A DNA stretch of 64,000 nt from CBDFGN01 sp965247065 (GTDB taxonomy: Bacteria > Bacteroidota > Bacteroidia > Cytophagales > Cyclobacteriaceae). The stretch is taken from assembly GCA_965247065.1 (NCBI GenBank), contig CBDFGN010000006.1, positions 2,666,001 through 2,730,000 of the forward strand. Direction: 5' to 3'. The notes below the pieces were generated by a model, which was given only the letters and a program-made list of their open reading frames with translations, was not told the origin of the DNA and did no database searches. Below are positions 17,468-26,324 of the stretch, in pieces. Positions within the stretch are counted from its first letter, which is position 1. Each line of letters starts with the position of its first letter. The position numbers and the translations under genes were made by a program.

Positions 17468-17938
17468 ATGCCGAAAATAGAGTTTATGGACCAGGCGGTG
17501 GCCCTTTCTGTCGAAAAGATGAAGCAGGGTCTCGGGGGGCCGTTTGGGGCCGTAATTGTGAAGGACGATACGGTTATCGCCCAGGGATTCAACAAGGTTA
17601 CCTCCGCTAACGATCCAACTGCACATGCCGAAGTGACGGCCATCAGGGAGGCCTGTAGCAAGCTAGCTACGTTTCAATTAAGAGGATGTGAGTTATATGC
17701 CACCAGCGAGCCCTGTCCTATGTGTATGGCCGCAATCTATTGGGCCCACCTGGATAAGGTCTATTATAGCAACTCAATAGAAGATGCATCGCAGCATGGA
17801 TTCGACGATTCGATAATTCGATCCGAGGTCTGCCGGCCCAATGATGAAAAGCAAATACCAATAATTAGAATGGAACACCCTGAGGCCATCAAAGCGTTTG
17901 AAGAATGGAAAAACAAACATGACAGGATTGATTACTGA
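17468..17938 (+). CDS. Zinc-dependent nucleoside/guanine deaminase
   Basis: A 156-residue cytidine-deaminase-fold enzyme with the zinc site HAE at 53-55 and PCPMC at 82-86. The overall sequence, including GGPFGAVIVKDD, FNKVTSANDPTAHAEV and the C-terminal IKAFEEW, is closer to the Bacillus GuaD guanine deaminase group than to tRNA adenosine deaminase TadA. It would convert guanine to xanthine in purine salvage. Its stop overlaps the 3' end of the convergent ffh gene by seven bases. Confidence 0.88.
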   Translation: MPKIEFMDQAVALSVEKMKQGLGGPFGAVIVKDDTVIAQGFNKVTSANDPTAHAEVTAIREACSKLATFQLRGCELYATSEPCPMCMAAIYWAHLDKVYYSNSIEDASQHGFDDSIIRSEVCRPNDEKQIPIIRMEHPEAIKAFEEWKNKHDRIDY

Positions 17939-19263
17939 TTCTTTCCAAACAGATTGAGATTCGCCAGTCCCCGAGGCCCCATCTTATTCATAGTCCGCAT
18001 TAGCTTTCGCATTTCGGTAAACTGCTTAAGGAGTTTGTTGACTTCCTGGACACTTGTACCGCTTCCTTCCGATATCCGTCGGCGGCGGCTTCCGTCAATT
18101 ATATCGGGGCTCATTCGCTCCTGTTTAGTCATGGAGTGTATTATGGCCTCGATTGGCCTAAATGAATCATCGTCAAGATCAACATCTTTCATGGCCTTGC
18201 CCATGCCTGGAATCATACCCACCAGATCTGTGAGGTTTCCCATCTTCTTCATTTGCTGTAGCTGCGACAGAAAATCGTCGAAATTGAACTGATTCTTCCT
18301 GATTTTCTTACTAAGACGTCGACTCTCATCCTCATCAAAGGCCTGCTGGGCTCTTTCAACCAGAGAGATCACATCGCCCATTCCTAAGATCCGCTGGGCC
18401 ATCCTATCCGGGTGGAACACATCGATGGCATCCATCTTTTCGCCGGTGCTGATAAATTTAATGGGCTTATTAACAACCGCCTTAATAGATAACGCGGCTC
18501 CACCTCTGGTGTCTCCATCCAGCTTGGTAAGTACCACTCCGTTAAAGTCAAGCCGCTGGTCAAAGACCTTCGCGGTATTCACAGCATCCTGGCCAGTCAT
18601 GCTGTCCACAACAAATAATGTCTCTGACGGATCCAAGGCGGACTTCAATGCCGCGATCTCGTCCATCATTTGCTCATCGACAGCCATCCGACCGGCTGTA
18701 TCTACGATCAATATCTTCTTCTTGTTTTCCCGGGCGTAGCGCTGAGCGTTTTTGGCGATCTCCACGACGTCCTTGTTTTCCCTTTCGGAGTAAACTTCTA
18801 CACCAACGGTTTCCGCCATTACCTCCAGTTGATCAATGGCCGCGGGACGGTAGATGTCACATGCTGCGAGCAATATATTATTGTGCTGCTTTTTGATCAT
18901 CTGAGCCAGCTTGGCAGAAAAGGTGGTCTTACCGGAGCCCTGAAGTCCGGAAATCAAGATGGTCGCAGGTTTACCCTCGAGGCTGATATCCTGCGCCTCT
19001 CCACCCATCAGCGAGGTAAGTTCCTCACTGACTATCTTTGTCAACATCTGACCCGGCGAAACCGCCACCAGGACCTCGCTACCCAGAGCCTTTTCCTTGA
19101 TCGTATCGGTTACCTGTTTGGCAACCTTGAAATTAACGTCCGCGTCCACAAGGGCCCTTCGAATTTCCTTAACCGTCGTGGCCACATTGATCTCGGTAAT
19201 TCGTCCCTGCCCCTTCAGGGTCTTAAAGGCTTTTTCTAACTTTGTGGAAAGATTGTCAAACAT
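17932..19263 (-). CDS. ffh: Signal recognition particle protein Ffh
   Basis: SRP GTPase that binds 4.5S RNA and delivers nascent membrane proteins to FtsY. The N, G and M domains are all present: GTPase G1 GLQGSGKTT, CDIYRPAAIDQL, VDTAGRM, TKLDGDTRGGAAL, and a Met-rich M domain ending in SRRRRISEGSGTSVQEVN. The ATG at 19263 (MFDNLSTKLEKAF) matches the normal family start better than the one seven codons upstream. The 443-residue length is normal. Confidence 0.97.
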   Translation of the reverse strand: MFDNLSTKLEKAFKTLKGQGRITEINVATTVKEIRRALVDADVNFKVAKQVTDTIKEKALGSEVLVAVSPGQMLTKIVSEELTSLMGGEAQDISLEGKPATILISGLQGSGKTTFSAKLAQMIKKQHNNILLAACDIYRPAAIDQLEVMAETVGVEVYSERENKDVVEIAKNAQRYARENKKKILIVDTAGRMAVDEQMMDEIAALKSALDPSETLFVVDSMTGQDAVNTAKVFDQRLDFNGVVLTKLDGDTRGGAALSIKAVVNKPIKFISTGEKMDAIDVFHPDRMAQRILGMGDVISLVERAQQAFDEDESRRLSKKIRKNQFNFDDFLSQLQQMKKMGNLTDLVGMIPGMGKAMKDVDLDDDSFRPIEAIIHSMTKQERMSPDIIDGSRRRRISEGSGTSVQEVNKLLKQFTEMRKLMRTMNKMGPRGLANLNLFGKNQ

Positions 19264-19382
19264 ATCAATTCCGGTAGACGGCAAAAATAATTAAAAACCA
19301 GAGTCAATTCTGGATGCTCCAGTTAATAATTGACTATTTTTAATTGGTCGCCAATTCTTCTCAAAACCGAGAAATAGTGGAC

Positions 19383-20201
19383 ATGGCAAAGAAAGGCAAG
19401 AATACCGATTCATCATCTACCGATCCAATCGCCAGCGGGTCTAAGCAAATCCGCATTCTGATTGTGGATGACAGTGAAATCAATCAATTCCTGATAAAGA
19501 AATCATTGGAGCAAATCGGGGCGGAATCTGACTTCGCTGATAATGGACTTACTGCAGTTGAAAAGATCAAGCAGAAGAAATGGAATCTGGTTTTAATGGA
19601 CCTGTTTATGCCCGAGATTGACGGATTCGAGGCCACCCGAATCGTACGTAAACTCAAGGGACAGTATTTCAAAAACCTTCCAATCATTGCTCTTACCTCG
19701 CATCCTTTTGGTGAGATACAGGATGAAATCTTCGCAGCTGGCATGACCGACTTCCTGACCAAGCCATTGGACTCGAAACTATTAGCTGAGATGATCAAGA
19801 ACTACTCCAAAGAGAATGATCAGAGTGCCCACACAATCTCCAAACAGCTCGATAAAATTCGATTTAAAAAAGCGCTTCATCATTCGATGAATGAGATCAA
19901 CTTTTATCGCACCTTACTTGAAATGATCCGGGAAAACCTGACGGAGCTTGATTCTCAAATTCAGACTGCGCTGGATAATTCCGACCACAATAAGATTAGA
20001 GACTATCAGCACAAGATAAGGCCCACCCTTAAGTTACTGGAAAAGGGGGAAATCGATACGCTGCTCTCCGAGGCAAGGGTCCTAGTAAATGACAATCCAA
20101 ATTCACGAGCAGTCTCCAAGATTGTCAATCAGATCCGGAAGAAATGCCACCAAACTATTTCGCAGATCAATGAAGAGCTTGCGGAAATAGCAAGTAGTTA
20201 A
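19383..20201 (+). CDS. Receiver-domain protein with C-terminal HPt-like domain
   Basis: About 272 residues from the ATG at 19383. A receiver domain begins IRILIVDDSEINQFL, carries the phospho-acceptor Asp in LVLMDLFMPEIDGF, and has the conserved Thr/Lys region ALTSHPFG and FLTKPLD. The C-terminal 110 residues are helical with an HPt-like YQHKIRPTLKLL. It resembles the detached C-terminal half of a hybrid histidine kinase, so it may work as a phosphorelay intermediate. No kinase gene is adjacent. The hybrid kinase at 35807 has the same two domains in the same order. Confidence 0.83.
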   Translation: MAKKGKNTDSSSTDPIASGSKQIRILIVDDSEINQFLIKKSLEQIGAESDFADNGLTAVEKIKQKKWNLVLMDLFMPEIDGFEATRIVRKLKGQYFKNLPIIALTSHPFGEIQDEIFAAGMTDFLTKPLDSKLLAEMIKNYSKENDQSAHTISKQLDKIRFKKALHHSMNEINFYRTLLEMIRENLTELDSQIQTALDNSDHNKIRDYQHKIRPTLKLLEKGEIDTLLSEARVLVNDNPNSRAVSKIVNQIRKKCHQTISQINEELAEIASS

Positions 20202-20284
20202 GGAGTGGTCGGTTCACATTCCTTTTTCTGGCCATTTTATAGTAAAATTGCGCCATCACCCACGCGTCGAGAATTTAGTTGACT

Positions 20285-22735
20285 ATGCCAAATTTTTATT
20301 TCAAAAAGCACGTTTTACCTCATCTTCTGGCCCTAGTGGTCTTTTTGTTTTTAGTGGTTGTTTTTTACCATCCAATCTTTCTGGAAAATAAAAAGATCTT
20401 TCAAAACGATCTGTTGCAATGGGAAGCTGGAGCAAAGGAGTTAATAGACTATGGAAGGGAAACTGGAGAGGTGGGGCTTTGGACTAATTCTATGTTTGGA
20501 GGGATGCCAGCAGATCTTGTGACCCTCAAATACTCTGGGGACTTTGGTTATTATATACAAACCCTGCTGTCTGTAGGACTGCCACATCCTGCCAACCAAA
20601 CGCTGGTGGCCATGATATCCTATTATGTTCTTTTGCTGGCATTTCGGATCCATCCCATCTTGGCCGTTGCCGGTGCCATTGGCTTTGGATTCAACTCCTT
20701 TAATATTGTCAATATCGAAGCCGGTCACAACACCAAGGGCTGGGCGATTGCGTATTGCTCCCTGGTGCTTGCGGGAATTCATATGTCGTTTACTTCGCGG
20801 CGAATTGCAGGATTCATATTAACAGCCCTGGGAATGGCCCTGCAGACGCGGGTGAACCACCTTCAGATTACCTATTACCTCTTATTGATGGTCCTAATTT
20901 ATGGTGCGATTCAATTGTACCTGGCGTTCCGGGAAAAGCAACTTCAAGAGTTCTGGAAGACCGTGGGAATACTGGTGGTTGCGGTAACTATTTCGGTTGG
21001 CTCCTCCAGCGGCCGGATGATCGGGGTTTACGAGTACAGTAAGTATTCAACCAGAGGAAAATCTGAATTGGTTGGGGATACCATAGGCCAGTCAGCAAGT
21101 ACCGGAGGCCTAAGCCGGGATTATGTCTTCAGCTGGAGCAATGGCTGGGGAGAAACACTCACTCTACTCGTGCCAAATCTTTATGGAGGGCCCAGCATCC
21201 AGAGCCTCGATCGGAAATCTGAATTTGCAAACGCCTTAAGGCGGAACAATGTCGGGGAAGCCCAGATTAGGAATTTTACCCAAAAAGTGGCTACATATTG
21301 GGGGCCGTTGCCCTTTACTGCCGGTCCGATTTACATCGGGGCGGTGATCTTTTTTGCCTGTATCCTGGCCCTGTTCCTGATAGACCATAAATATCGGTAT
21401 TGGATTGGGATCACCTGTGTGGTCTCAATGCTCCTGGCCATTGGTAAGAACTTTCCTTTGCTAAATTATGCCCTTTATGACTATCTACCTGGATACAATA
21501 AGTTCAGGTCGGTGACAATGGCTATCACAATGCTCACTATTGCAGCTCCTCTCCTTGGAATGCTTGGGGTACAAAAATTAATGGAGCTAAAGCAATTGCC
21601 GGTTAAGAAGTTTCTCGCTGCTGCAAGTTGGACAATAGGAGTCCTACTCTTAATTATGGGATATTCCTATATGGGTGATTTTAGTGGACCTAACGACGAA
21701 CAACTCGGATATCCGGATTGGCTTTTGCAGGCATTGATCCTGGATCGGGCGGCTCTTATGAGAGGTGATGCGATACGCTCGCTTCTGTTTATTCTGGCAA
21801 CTGGTGGACTCCTGCTGGCTTTCTCCCGCAACAGGATCAATCCAAGGGTGGCCATGGTGGCATTTGGGCTGCTCGTGCTCCTGGATTTATGGTTGGTGGC
21901 CAAACGGCTCCTTGAACCCGAGAACTATCAAAGGGATCCTAAGAAGGAGGTCTTCACATTTACTGATGCCGACCAGGTGATTAAACAAGATCCCAATCTC
22001 AGCTATCGGGTGGCGAATCTTCAAAGCCCGTGGAGTGAAGCCTTTACATCCTATCATCACAAATCGATTGGAGGTTATCACGGGGCCAAAATGGGCCGGT
22101 ACCAGGACCTAATTGAACGACATTTGCAACCCGAATTGGAGACTATGATAGGCCGGCTGAATGCAGGAAATATGGACCTGGACGGTTTTCCGGTGGTAAA
22201 TATGCTGAACACCAGGTACATTAAGGCGGGGTCCGAAAGAAATTCGGTATTGTCCAATCGCAATGCACTGGGTAACGCCTGGTTTGTGGAAGACGTAGCT
22301 CAAGTACAGGGCGCAGATCAGGAGATTCAATTCCTTGAATCATTTGATCCGGGGCGAACAGCCGTAATCGACAAGTCCAGGTTCGATTTTCCAGAAATCG
22401 ATAAGCTTTCCAAAGGAACTATCAAGCTCACAGATTATAAACCAGATCGCTTGAAATACGAGTATGAATCCACCGGAAGAGGCTTCGTGGTCTTTTCAGA
22501 GATTTTCTATCCTGAGGGTTGGACGGCTACCATAGATGGAAATGAATCGGAACACTATAGGGTGAACTACATTCTGCGAGGCATGCTGGTTCCTTCCGGC
22601 AGCCATGTTATCGAATTCACCTTCGCTCCGAAGGCCTATGCCCTGGGCAATGCCATTAACATAATATTCTCAATAATATTCCTGGCTGGGGTTTGTGGGG
22701 CCGTTTTGATGCTGATAAGAGAGCAAAGGGTTTGA
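20285..22735 (+). CDS. YfhO-family polytopic membrane protein
   Basis: About 816 residues with roughly 12-14 hydrophobic segments and a C-terminal extracytoplasmic beta region (YKPDRLKYEYESTGRGFVVFSEIFYPEGWTA is the conserved YfhO block, positions about 720-750). YfhO proteins have a GT-C-like architecture and are implicated in glycosylating lipoteichoic acid or other polymers in Firmicutes. The Bacteroidota versions are uncharacterised. The ATG at 20285 was chosen over the TTG at 20279. It sits directly before the surface-glycan locus. Confidence 0.85.
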   Translation: MPNFYFKKHVLPHLLALVVFLFLVVVFYHPIFLENKKIFQNDLLQWEAGAKELIDYGRETGEVGLWTNSMFGGMPADLVTLKYSGDFGYYIQTLLSVGLPHPANQTLVAMISYYVLLLAFRIHPILAVAGAIGFGFNSFNIVNIEAGHNTKGWAIAYCSLVLAGIHMSFTSRRIAGFILTALGMALQTRVNHLQITYYLLLMVLIYGAIQLYLAFREKQLQEFWKTVGILVVAVTISVGSSSGRMIGVYEYSKYSTRGKSELVGDTIGQSASTGGLSRDYVFSWSNGWGETLTLLVPNLYGGPSIQSLDRKSEFANALRRNNVGEAQIRNFTQKVATYWGPLPFTAGPIYIGAVIFFACILALFLIDHKYRYWIGITCVVSMLLAIGKNFPLLNYALYDYLPGYNKFRSVTMAITMLTIAAPLLGMLGVQKLMELKQLPVKKFLAAASWTIGVLLLIMGYSYMGDFSGPNDEQLGYPDWLLQALILDRAALMRGDAIRSLLFILATGGLLLAFSRNRINPRVAMVAFGLLVLLDLWLVAKRLLEPENYQRDPKKEVFTFTDADQVIKQDPNLSYRVANLQSPWSEAFTSYHHKSIGGYHGAKMGRYQDLIERHLQPELETMIGRLNAGNMDLDGFPVVNMLNTRYIKAGSERNSVLSNRNALGNAWFVEDVAQVQGADQEIQFLESFDPGRTAVIDKSRFDFPEIDKLSKGTIKLTDYKPDRLKYEYESTGRGFVVFSEIFYPEGWTATIDGNESEHYRVNYILRGMLVPSGSHVIEFTFAPKAYALGNAINIIFSIIFLAGVCGAVLMLIREQRV

Positions 22736-22802
22736 TATTATTATTGGCAAAAAGGATGGATACAGCCAATCAAATCCAACAGAATCAAATTGGATACACT
22801 TC

Positions 22803-23969
22803 ATGATCTTAATTCCTAGATTGAAGCCTTCCATAGACCGCAGGGAATTTTTTGCGGCCCTTCGAGTATCCAATGGCAATATTTCGAGGTTTGAAGAGGA
22901 GTTTTCAAAGAAATTTCACTGTGCCTTTGGAACCATGTATCCTCATGGCAGGAGTGGGTTGTACGCTCTTTTCAAGGTTTGGGGGTTGGAAAACACTGAA
23001 GTCATTTGCCCCGCCTACACCTGCGTGGTAGTACCCCACGCCATAGTCCTCTCGGGGAACATACCAGTATTTGTCGATTGCCTGGAGGGCTCTTTGAATA
23101 TGAGTTATTCTGGAATTGAGGAGGCAATTACTGATCGAACCAGGGTGGTAATTGTTACCCATGTCTTTGGATATCCTATGGATGTTCAAAGAATAGCGAA
23201 AATAATCGCCACAGCCGAGGAACTGTACAAGCAGAAGATCTACGTCATCCAGGATGTTGCTTATTCCTTTGGGGCATTTTCCCATGGTCAGATGGTCACA
23301 GAGTTTGGGGACGCCTCACTTTTTGGTTTAAATATCAGCAAAATCCTGACATCAATTTTTGGGGGAATGGTGATCACAAATGACCGGCAATTAGATGTTG
23401 AGTTAAAAAAATTTCGTCGTGAAAAATTCCGAATATCAAGTTTGAGAGGGCTTCGGAGATTTGTTTATCTGATGGCGGTTTACATTGCCTTTAATTTATA
23501 CATATACCGGATCATCAATTATTTGGAGAGAAAAGGTTTTCTCAACCACTTTGTGAAATATTATGATGAAGGAACAATTGAGTTTCCTAACGATTGGGAT
23601 CAATTCCCAACCGAAATTGAAGCTCGGGTAGGACTCGAACAGTTAGCGAAATATGATGCCATTATCTCTGAAAGATTATCCAACTCCAGGAAGTGGATGG
23701 CCAAGCTCAAGGACAATGTCGAAATTACTTTCTTTCAGGATGTTGAAGGTTCAACCTTCAGCCATTGTGTTGGCCTGGTACAAAGCAGGGAGGAATGGGT
23801 AAAGAAGTATATGGACCGGGGTATCCAACTGGGAAGCATCGTGGAATACTCAATACCTCACATGAAAAGTTATCAACAGTACAAAAAAGGTGATTTTCCA
23901 AATTCCAAATTCTACAGCGAGCATATAATCAATTTCCCCGTTTGGCGTGGCCTGCCTCAAAATTTGTAG
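22803..23969 (+). CDS. DegT/DnrJ-like PLP-dependent aminotransferase, divergent
   Basis: A 388-residue fold-type I PLP enzyme related to sugar aminotransferases. CPAYTCVVVPHA, IVTHVFGYPMD, the cofactor Asp151 in VIQDVAYSFGA and the Schiff-base lysine Lys180 in LNISKILTSIFGG are visible. The replacement of the usual SF.ATK context by FGLNISK marks it as a divergent member. It probably aminates a nucleotide-activated sugar or a related carbonyl compound for surface glycan. It starts the accessory locus and precedes an unknown membrane protein on the same strand. Confidence 0.82.
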   Translation: MILIPRLKPSIDRREFFAALRVSNGNISRFEEEFSKKFHCAFGTMYPHGRSGLYALFKVWGLENTEVICPAYTCVVVPHAIVLSGNIPVFVDCLEGSLNMSYSGIEEAITDRTRVVIVTHVFGYPMDVQRIAKIIATAEELYKQKIYVIQDVAYSFGAFSHGQMVTEFGDASLFGLNISKILTSIFGGMVITNDRQLDVELKKFRREKFRISSLRGLRRFVYLMAVYIAFNLYIYRIINYLERKGFLNHFVKYYDEGTIEFPNDWDQFPTEIEARVGLEQLAKYDAIISERLSNSRKWMAKLKDNVEITFFQDVEGSTFSHCVGLVQSREEWVKKYMDRGIQLGSIVEYSIPHMKSYQQYKKGDFPNSKFYSEHIINFPVWRGLPQNL

Positions 23970-24070
23970 ACGTGCTTCCAACATTCGGTCAATAATGATC
24001 CCTTTTTCAACTCAATCTACCGGATCTAGCGTGAAGCGGCTACCACCCTTAATCCCCATATGCACATGAG

Positions 24071-25732
24071 ATGATTGAATCTCCAGACCCATATCTGATA
24101 AGGCTGATTGGTAATCCCCGGGCCAAGGAATTTTTTCGCCATAATGGGCTATTCGGAGCATTACGACTGGCGGCATATCCAATCACACTGCTCATAACTA
24201 CCCCCTACGCGCTCATAAGGACCCTTTGGAATTCACGGACCTTGATCGGGTCCAAAGACCAACAACACTTTGCCCATTTTAATCCCCATATGGCCATCAA
24301 TCACTTGTTTTACTGGAACAGGTACCTGAATCTTAAAAGATATGGTTTAATCGGGAAGACACCGTTAATGGGGCTCGGCAATGCCCGGCTTGAGCGAAAT
24401 TTTCACTACTCCATGATCTCCCTGCGATTGTTTTGTGGCGGGGGTTCAGTGACATTGCTTATTTCCGCGATGCTAATCCTATTGAGCCACCTGGTGTGGC
24501 TCCAGCATGTGAATGGGTTATGGTACTTTTTAGTTATGGGCCTGTTGGTCATCAGTAGCGGATTATTTTCCAACTTGTTTGTTCTTCAAAATTATAACAT
24601 CCTTGGTTGGATATTTTTCCCATTAGGGCTTTACGGACTTCATGAGCAAAACTGGATCCTGGTAGCGGTCGCCTGGTTTCTTTCAAGCGTAGGAAGCTTG
24701 ACCGTAGGTGTGCTGGCTGGATTTTTGGCACTCTCTTTTTCAATCTATATGAGGGATTTGAACTACATCCTTGCTTTTCTCCCCGCCTTGGTAAAGCTAG
24801 TGGCCCAACTAGGGCCTTTCCTGAGGGGCGGAGATTGGTCCCAGCTTGGTAATCTCATTAAATCCCTGGGCTTCGGAGCTACCCAAGTCAAATACAAAAG
24901 AATGCAAACTCGAGGCCTAAACGCGGTTCGATTCTACTACTTGACGGTTTACTCGATTTTCTTTTTCTCAATTTTGTATTTAGATAACACGATTGCATTT
25001 TCCGTCCTGGTTGGAATGGCACTTCTGCTGATTAACTCTACAATTCTCAGATTTTGCGATGAACAGTCAATCTACATGTTTATGATTCTGAGCGCAGTCT
25101 TCGAGACTCTTACTCATGCCAATTACTATTTATTGATCCCATTTTGGCTTCTGATCTCTCCTTTACCGATTTTTTCGGGATTTCATATTTACCGGAATTC
25201 CATTGACCGGGTAAAAGTTCTAGCTCCTGTCAATATCAAAAAATACTTAGACGCGATGGAGCATTTCCTTCAACCAGTTAAAAAAGGAGAAAGGGTTTTG
25301 ATCGCTTTCAACGACCCCGATGGAGTTTACGAAAAGGTCTTTGATGGATATAGGATCCTTTTGGAGCTGGTCCATTACACAGCAGCAAGAAAGTTTATTC
25401 ACCTGCTTCCTGATTGGGTGGCGGTGAACGCGGTCAACTACCAGGGTGCACCGGACTTCTGGGGCAGAGATATCCAGAGTGTGAAGAACAATCTGCGGGA
25501 TTGGAAGGCAGACTTTGCGATCATTTATGCCCGGGATGGTTGGGAAGAAACAAGTTTGGAAGAGTGGAAGAACTCTGGATTTGAGATTATCCATTCTTTT
25601 AATTGGGATATTTTCAAGGAGGATTTTGCCGATTTAACAAAGCCTCAATTGGATGGTCTCAAATGGTTCCTCATCAAACCTTATAACTTTGAACCTGAAC
25701 AGGACAGGGATAAGTCTCATAATGATGGATAA
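24071..25732 (+). CDS. Unknown polytopic membrane protein in glycan locus
   Basis: A 553-residue protein without a recognised family. After an amphipathic N-terminus there are about nine or ten transmembrane helices (roughly 120-385) and a C-terminal soluble part (about 395-553) containing FNDPDGVYEKVFDGYR and DFAIIYARDGWEET. The layout, membrane domain followed by a soluble tail, resembles GT-C glycosyltransferases or Wzy-like polymerases, but no catalytic motif is identified. Its end overlaps the start of the hexapeptide transferase, so the two are probably co-translated. Confidence 0.75.
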   Translation: MIESPDPYLIRLIGNPRAKEFFRHNGLFGALRLAAYPITLLITTPYALIRTLWNSRTLIGSKDQQHFAHFNPHMAINHLFYWNRYLNLKRYGLIGKTPLMGLGNARLERNFHYSMISLRLFCGGGSVTLLISAMLILLSHLVWLQHVNGLWYFLVMGLLVISSGLFSNLFVLQNYNILGWIFFPLGLYGLHEQNWILVAVAWFLSSVGSLTVGVLAGFLALSFSIYMRDLNYILAFLPALVKLVAQLGPFLRGGDWSQLGNLIKSLGFGATQVKYKRMQTRGLNAVRFYYLTVYSIFFFSILYLDNTIAFSVLVGMALLLINSTILRFCDEQSIYMFMILSAVFETLTHANYYLLIPFWLLISPLPIFSGFHIYRNSIDRVKVLAPVNIKKYLDAMEHFLQPVKKGERVLIAFNDPDGVYEKVFDGYRILLELVHYTAARKFIHLLPDWVAVNAVNYQGAPDFWGRDIQSVKNNLRDWKADFAIIYARDGWEETSLEEWKNSGFEIIHSFNWDIFKEDFADLTKPQLDGLKWFLIKPYNFEPEQDRDKSHNDG

Positions 25733-26324
25733 ATGGAAGGGAAGCTTCTTTTACCGGCTCCTCAAAAAGTCCGGGTTCGAGTTACCTCCGGAGTATTATG
25801 ACATCTCTTTCTGGGAAATCATTGGCCACTTCATTAAGGACTACAGGAACAACTTTCTGGGGCAATTATCTAAAAGGTCTTATTTGTTTGGCAACACCCT
25901 TTCCTTACACTGGATTCGACAATTCTATCACCGGAGGAGGGGGATAAAGATTGGCAAAAATACCAGGATAGCCGAAGATTGTATTTTAGGATTTACACGA
26001 CCGGAACTAATCACCATAGAGGACGACGTTGCTATTGCCGCTAAATGCATGCTGTTGGAGCACAAAAGGGATATTAGTCTATTTAGAAAAGGGGATTCAT
26101 TGATGAACTGCAATTACGTTGTGGCCCCGATTGTTTTAAAGAAGGGATGTTTCCTGGGAATTGGGTCCACAGTAATGCCTGGAGTTGAAGTTGGTCAGGG
26201 GGCTATTATCGCTCCTGGCAGTGTGGTTGAGAAGTCCGTGCGACCCTATGTAATAGTCCGGGGAAACCCGGCAAAAGAAATCCTGGAGTTTCCAGAGAAG
26301 AGGAATAGCCCGAATGATAAGTAG
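25722..26324 (+). CDS. Hexapeptide-repeat (LbH) acyltransferase
   Basis: About 200 residues from the tandem ATGs at 25722/25725, which overlap the preceding stop. The C-terminal half has left-handed beta-helix hexads: IGKNTRIAEDCILGF, LITIEDDVAIAAKCMLLEH, IGSTVMPGVEVGQGAIIAPGSVV and the closing VRGNPAKEI. It belongs to the sugar O- or N-acetyltransferase group. Downstream genes for an adenylating enzyme and a carrier protein suggest that its donor could be an acyl-ACP rather than acetyl-CoA, which is inference. Trimeric cytoplasmic enzymes are expected in this family. Confidence 0.87.
   Translation: MMDKWKGSFFYRLLKKSGFELPPEYYDISFWEIIGHFIKDYRNNFLGQLSKRSYLFGNTLSLHWIRQFYHRRRGIKIGKNTRIAEDCILGFTRPELITIEDDVAIAAKCMLLEHKRDISLFRKGDSLMNCNYVVAPIVLKKGCFLGIGSTVMPGVEVGQGAIIAPGSVVEKSVRPYVIVRGNPAKEILEFPEKRNSPNDK

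Noticed and set aside
18670..19239. Rightward 189-codon frame opposite ffh
   Set aside because: It lies fully inside the antisense of the ffh coding region, and the ffh frame has all expected motifs.
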